From UBA7672 sp963738625 (lineage in GTDB: Bacteria > Pseudomonadota > Alphaproteobacteria > Caulobacterales > Hyphomonadaceae): 64,000 nucleotides of DNA. Within the stretch, counting starts at the first letter, position 1. The number at the start of each line of letters is the position of its first letter. Where the stretch lies: contig CAVTXH010000004.1 of assembly GCA_963738625.1 (NCBI GenBank), positions 1 through 64,000 of the forward strand, written 5' to 3'. A program made the translations under genes and the position numbers. The notes under the pieces were generated by a model that was not told where the DNA came from, made no database searches, and saw only the letters and a program-made list of their open reading frames with translations. This document shows positions 63,505 to 64,000 of the stretch, in pieces.

Positions 63505-64000
63505 ATGAGCATCAAGGCTCTTGTGACCGCGAACGCGGGCGACGCGGTTTCGACTGCTCTCAGCGAGATCGCGCCGGCCGATCTTGGCGCCGGCGATGTA
63601 ACTGTGGCCGTTGAATGGTCGACCGTGAACTACAAGGATGGCCTGGCTCTCGCCGGCAAACGGATCATGCAGTCCTACCCGATGGTTGGCGGCATCGACT
63701 TCGCAGGTACGGTCGAAGCGTCGGAAAATCCGGCGTACCGCCCGGGCGACAAGGTGATCTGCAATGGCTGGGGTCTTAGCCAGACCCACAATGGGGGCTA
63801 CGCACAGAAGGCGAGGGTTCCCGGCGAGTGGCTGATCCCCCTGCCGCAGGCGTTCTCGACGCGCGATGCGATGGCTATCGGCACAGCTGGCTACACCGCC
63901 ATGCTGTGCGTGCTCGCTCTTGAGCATGGAGGACTCACGCCGGAGAAAGGCGATGTCCTGGTGACAGGGGCCAGCGGCGGCGTTGGCTCCATCGCCATCT
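63505..64000 (+). CDS. acuI: AcuI/YhdH-type acrylyl-CoA reductase family oxidoreductase (partial, right edge)
   Basis: First 165 codons; the gene leaves the window. ATG 63505 has GGAG upstream. WSTVNYKDGLALAGK, YPMVGGIDFAGTVEAS, NGWGLSQTHNGGYAQKARVP and the cofactor loop VLVTGASGGVGSIAI are characteristic of AcuI/YhdH, NADPH-dependent reducers of acrylyl-CoA and similar enoyl compounds. Probably the same operon, 40 bases after the previous MDR gene. Confidence 0.88.
   Translation, partial: MSIKALVTANAGDAVSTALSEIAPADLGAGDVTVAVEWSTVNYKDGLALAGKRIMQSYPMVGGIDFAGTVEASENPAYRPGDKVICNGWGLSQTHNGGYAQKARVPGEWLIPLPQAFSTRDAMAIGTAGYTAMLCVLALEHGGLTPEKGDVLVTGASGGVGSIAI

Noticed and set aside
1..64000. tRNA, rRNA, riboswitch, att site or integrase
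   Set aside because: None could be recognised by eye; no tRNA-like 3' end was found beside the conjugation module.

Overview
The window is GC-rich DNA from a proteobacterium, most likely an alphaproteobacterium. The signs are a trbBCDEJLFGI conjugation module with copG, traG, a LysR regulator and a TraF peptidase beside it, DUF3363-type relaxase sequence, System I cytochrome c maturation, PhoQ-like kinases with an HxLKTPL phosphoacceptor motif, and frequent GTG/TTG starts. No rRNA, tRNA, CRISPR array, integrase or att site was seen.

Layout. (1) 1-5.1 kb, minus strand: a CBASS anti-phage operon (2TM-SAVED effector, CD-NTase, E2-E1 Cap2, JAB Cap3) with a fifth, coupled gene for a protein with two CxxC pairs that runs off the left edge. 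(2) 5.3-7.2 kb: an AbiEi/AbiEii toxin-antitoxin pair with two operator-like inverted repeats. (3) 7.3-12.3 kb, minus: unrecognised cargo, namely an FG-GAP-like protein, a lipoprotein, a small protein, a coiled-coil secreted protein and a membrane-anchored TIR protein. (4) 12.5-27.2 kb: an integrative-conjugative-element backbone with a 5'-truncated relaxase, the complete trb mating-pair set, copG, traG, lysR and traF. (5) 27.3-36.6 kb: an IS66 remnant followed by a heavily frameshifted block (S8 subtilase, ECF sigma/anti-sigma, outer-membrane barrel, secreted repeat protein, TPR-barrel protein and GT2 glycosyltransferase). (6) 37-44 kb: small membrane protein, cytochrome b561, outer-membrane protein, PepSY proteins and two OmpR/PhoQ-type two-component systems. 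(7) 44.3-57.5 kb: an intact electron-transfer island made of a membrane Fe-S/FAD oxidoreductase, ccmFGHI, a membrane b-type-cytochrome-like protein, a 24-CXXCH cytochrome, a 23-CXXCH cytochrome with tandem repeats, and an 855-residue outer-membrane barrel. (8) 57.7-64 kb: an HxlR-linked catabolic or detoxification operon (serine hydrolase, HCCA-isomerase-like protein, SDR, thioesterase, two MDR oxidoreductases) with a divergent alpha/beta hydrolase.

The most interesting system is region 7. It looks like a porin-cytochrome conduit for electron transfer across both membranes, supplied with its own late-stage heme-ligation genes. It is probably controlled by the neighbouring two-component systems through 11-bp-periodic CTGA boxes, which occur upstream of both systems and of the 23-heme gene. 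The gene content resembles the PCC3 type of porin-cytochrome cluster I recall from neutrophilic iron oxidisers, but electron donor and direction cannot be read from sequence.

Caution: genes in 1-36.6 kb often change reading frame while staying conserved on both sides of the break, several times at homopolymers, whereas genes in 37-64 kb are intact. This may be real decay of the mobile part or uncorrected sequencing indels. Broken genes are listed as pseudogenes and their reconstructed products described.
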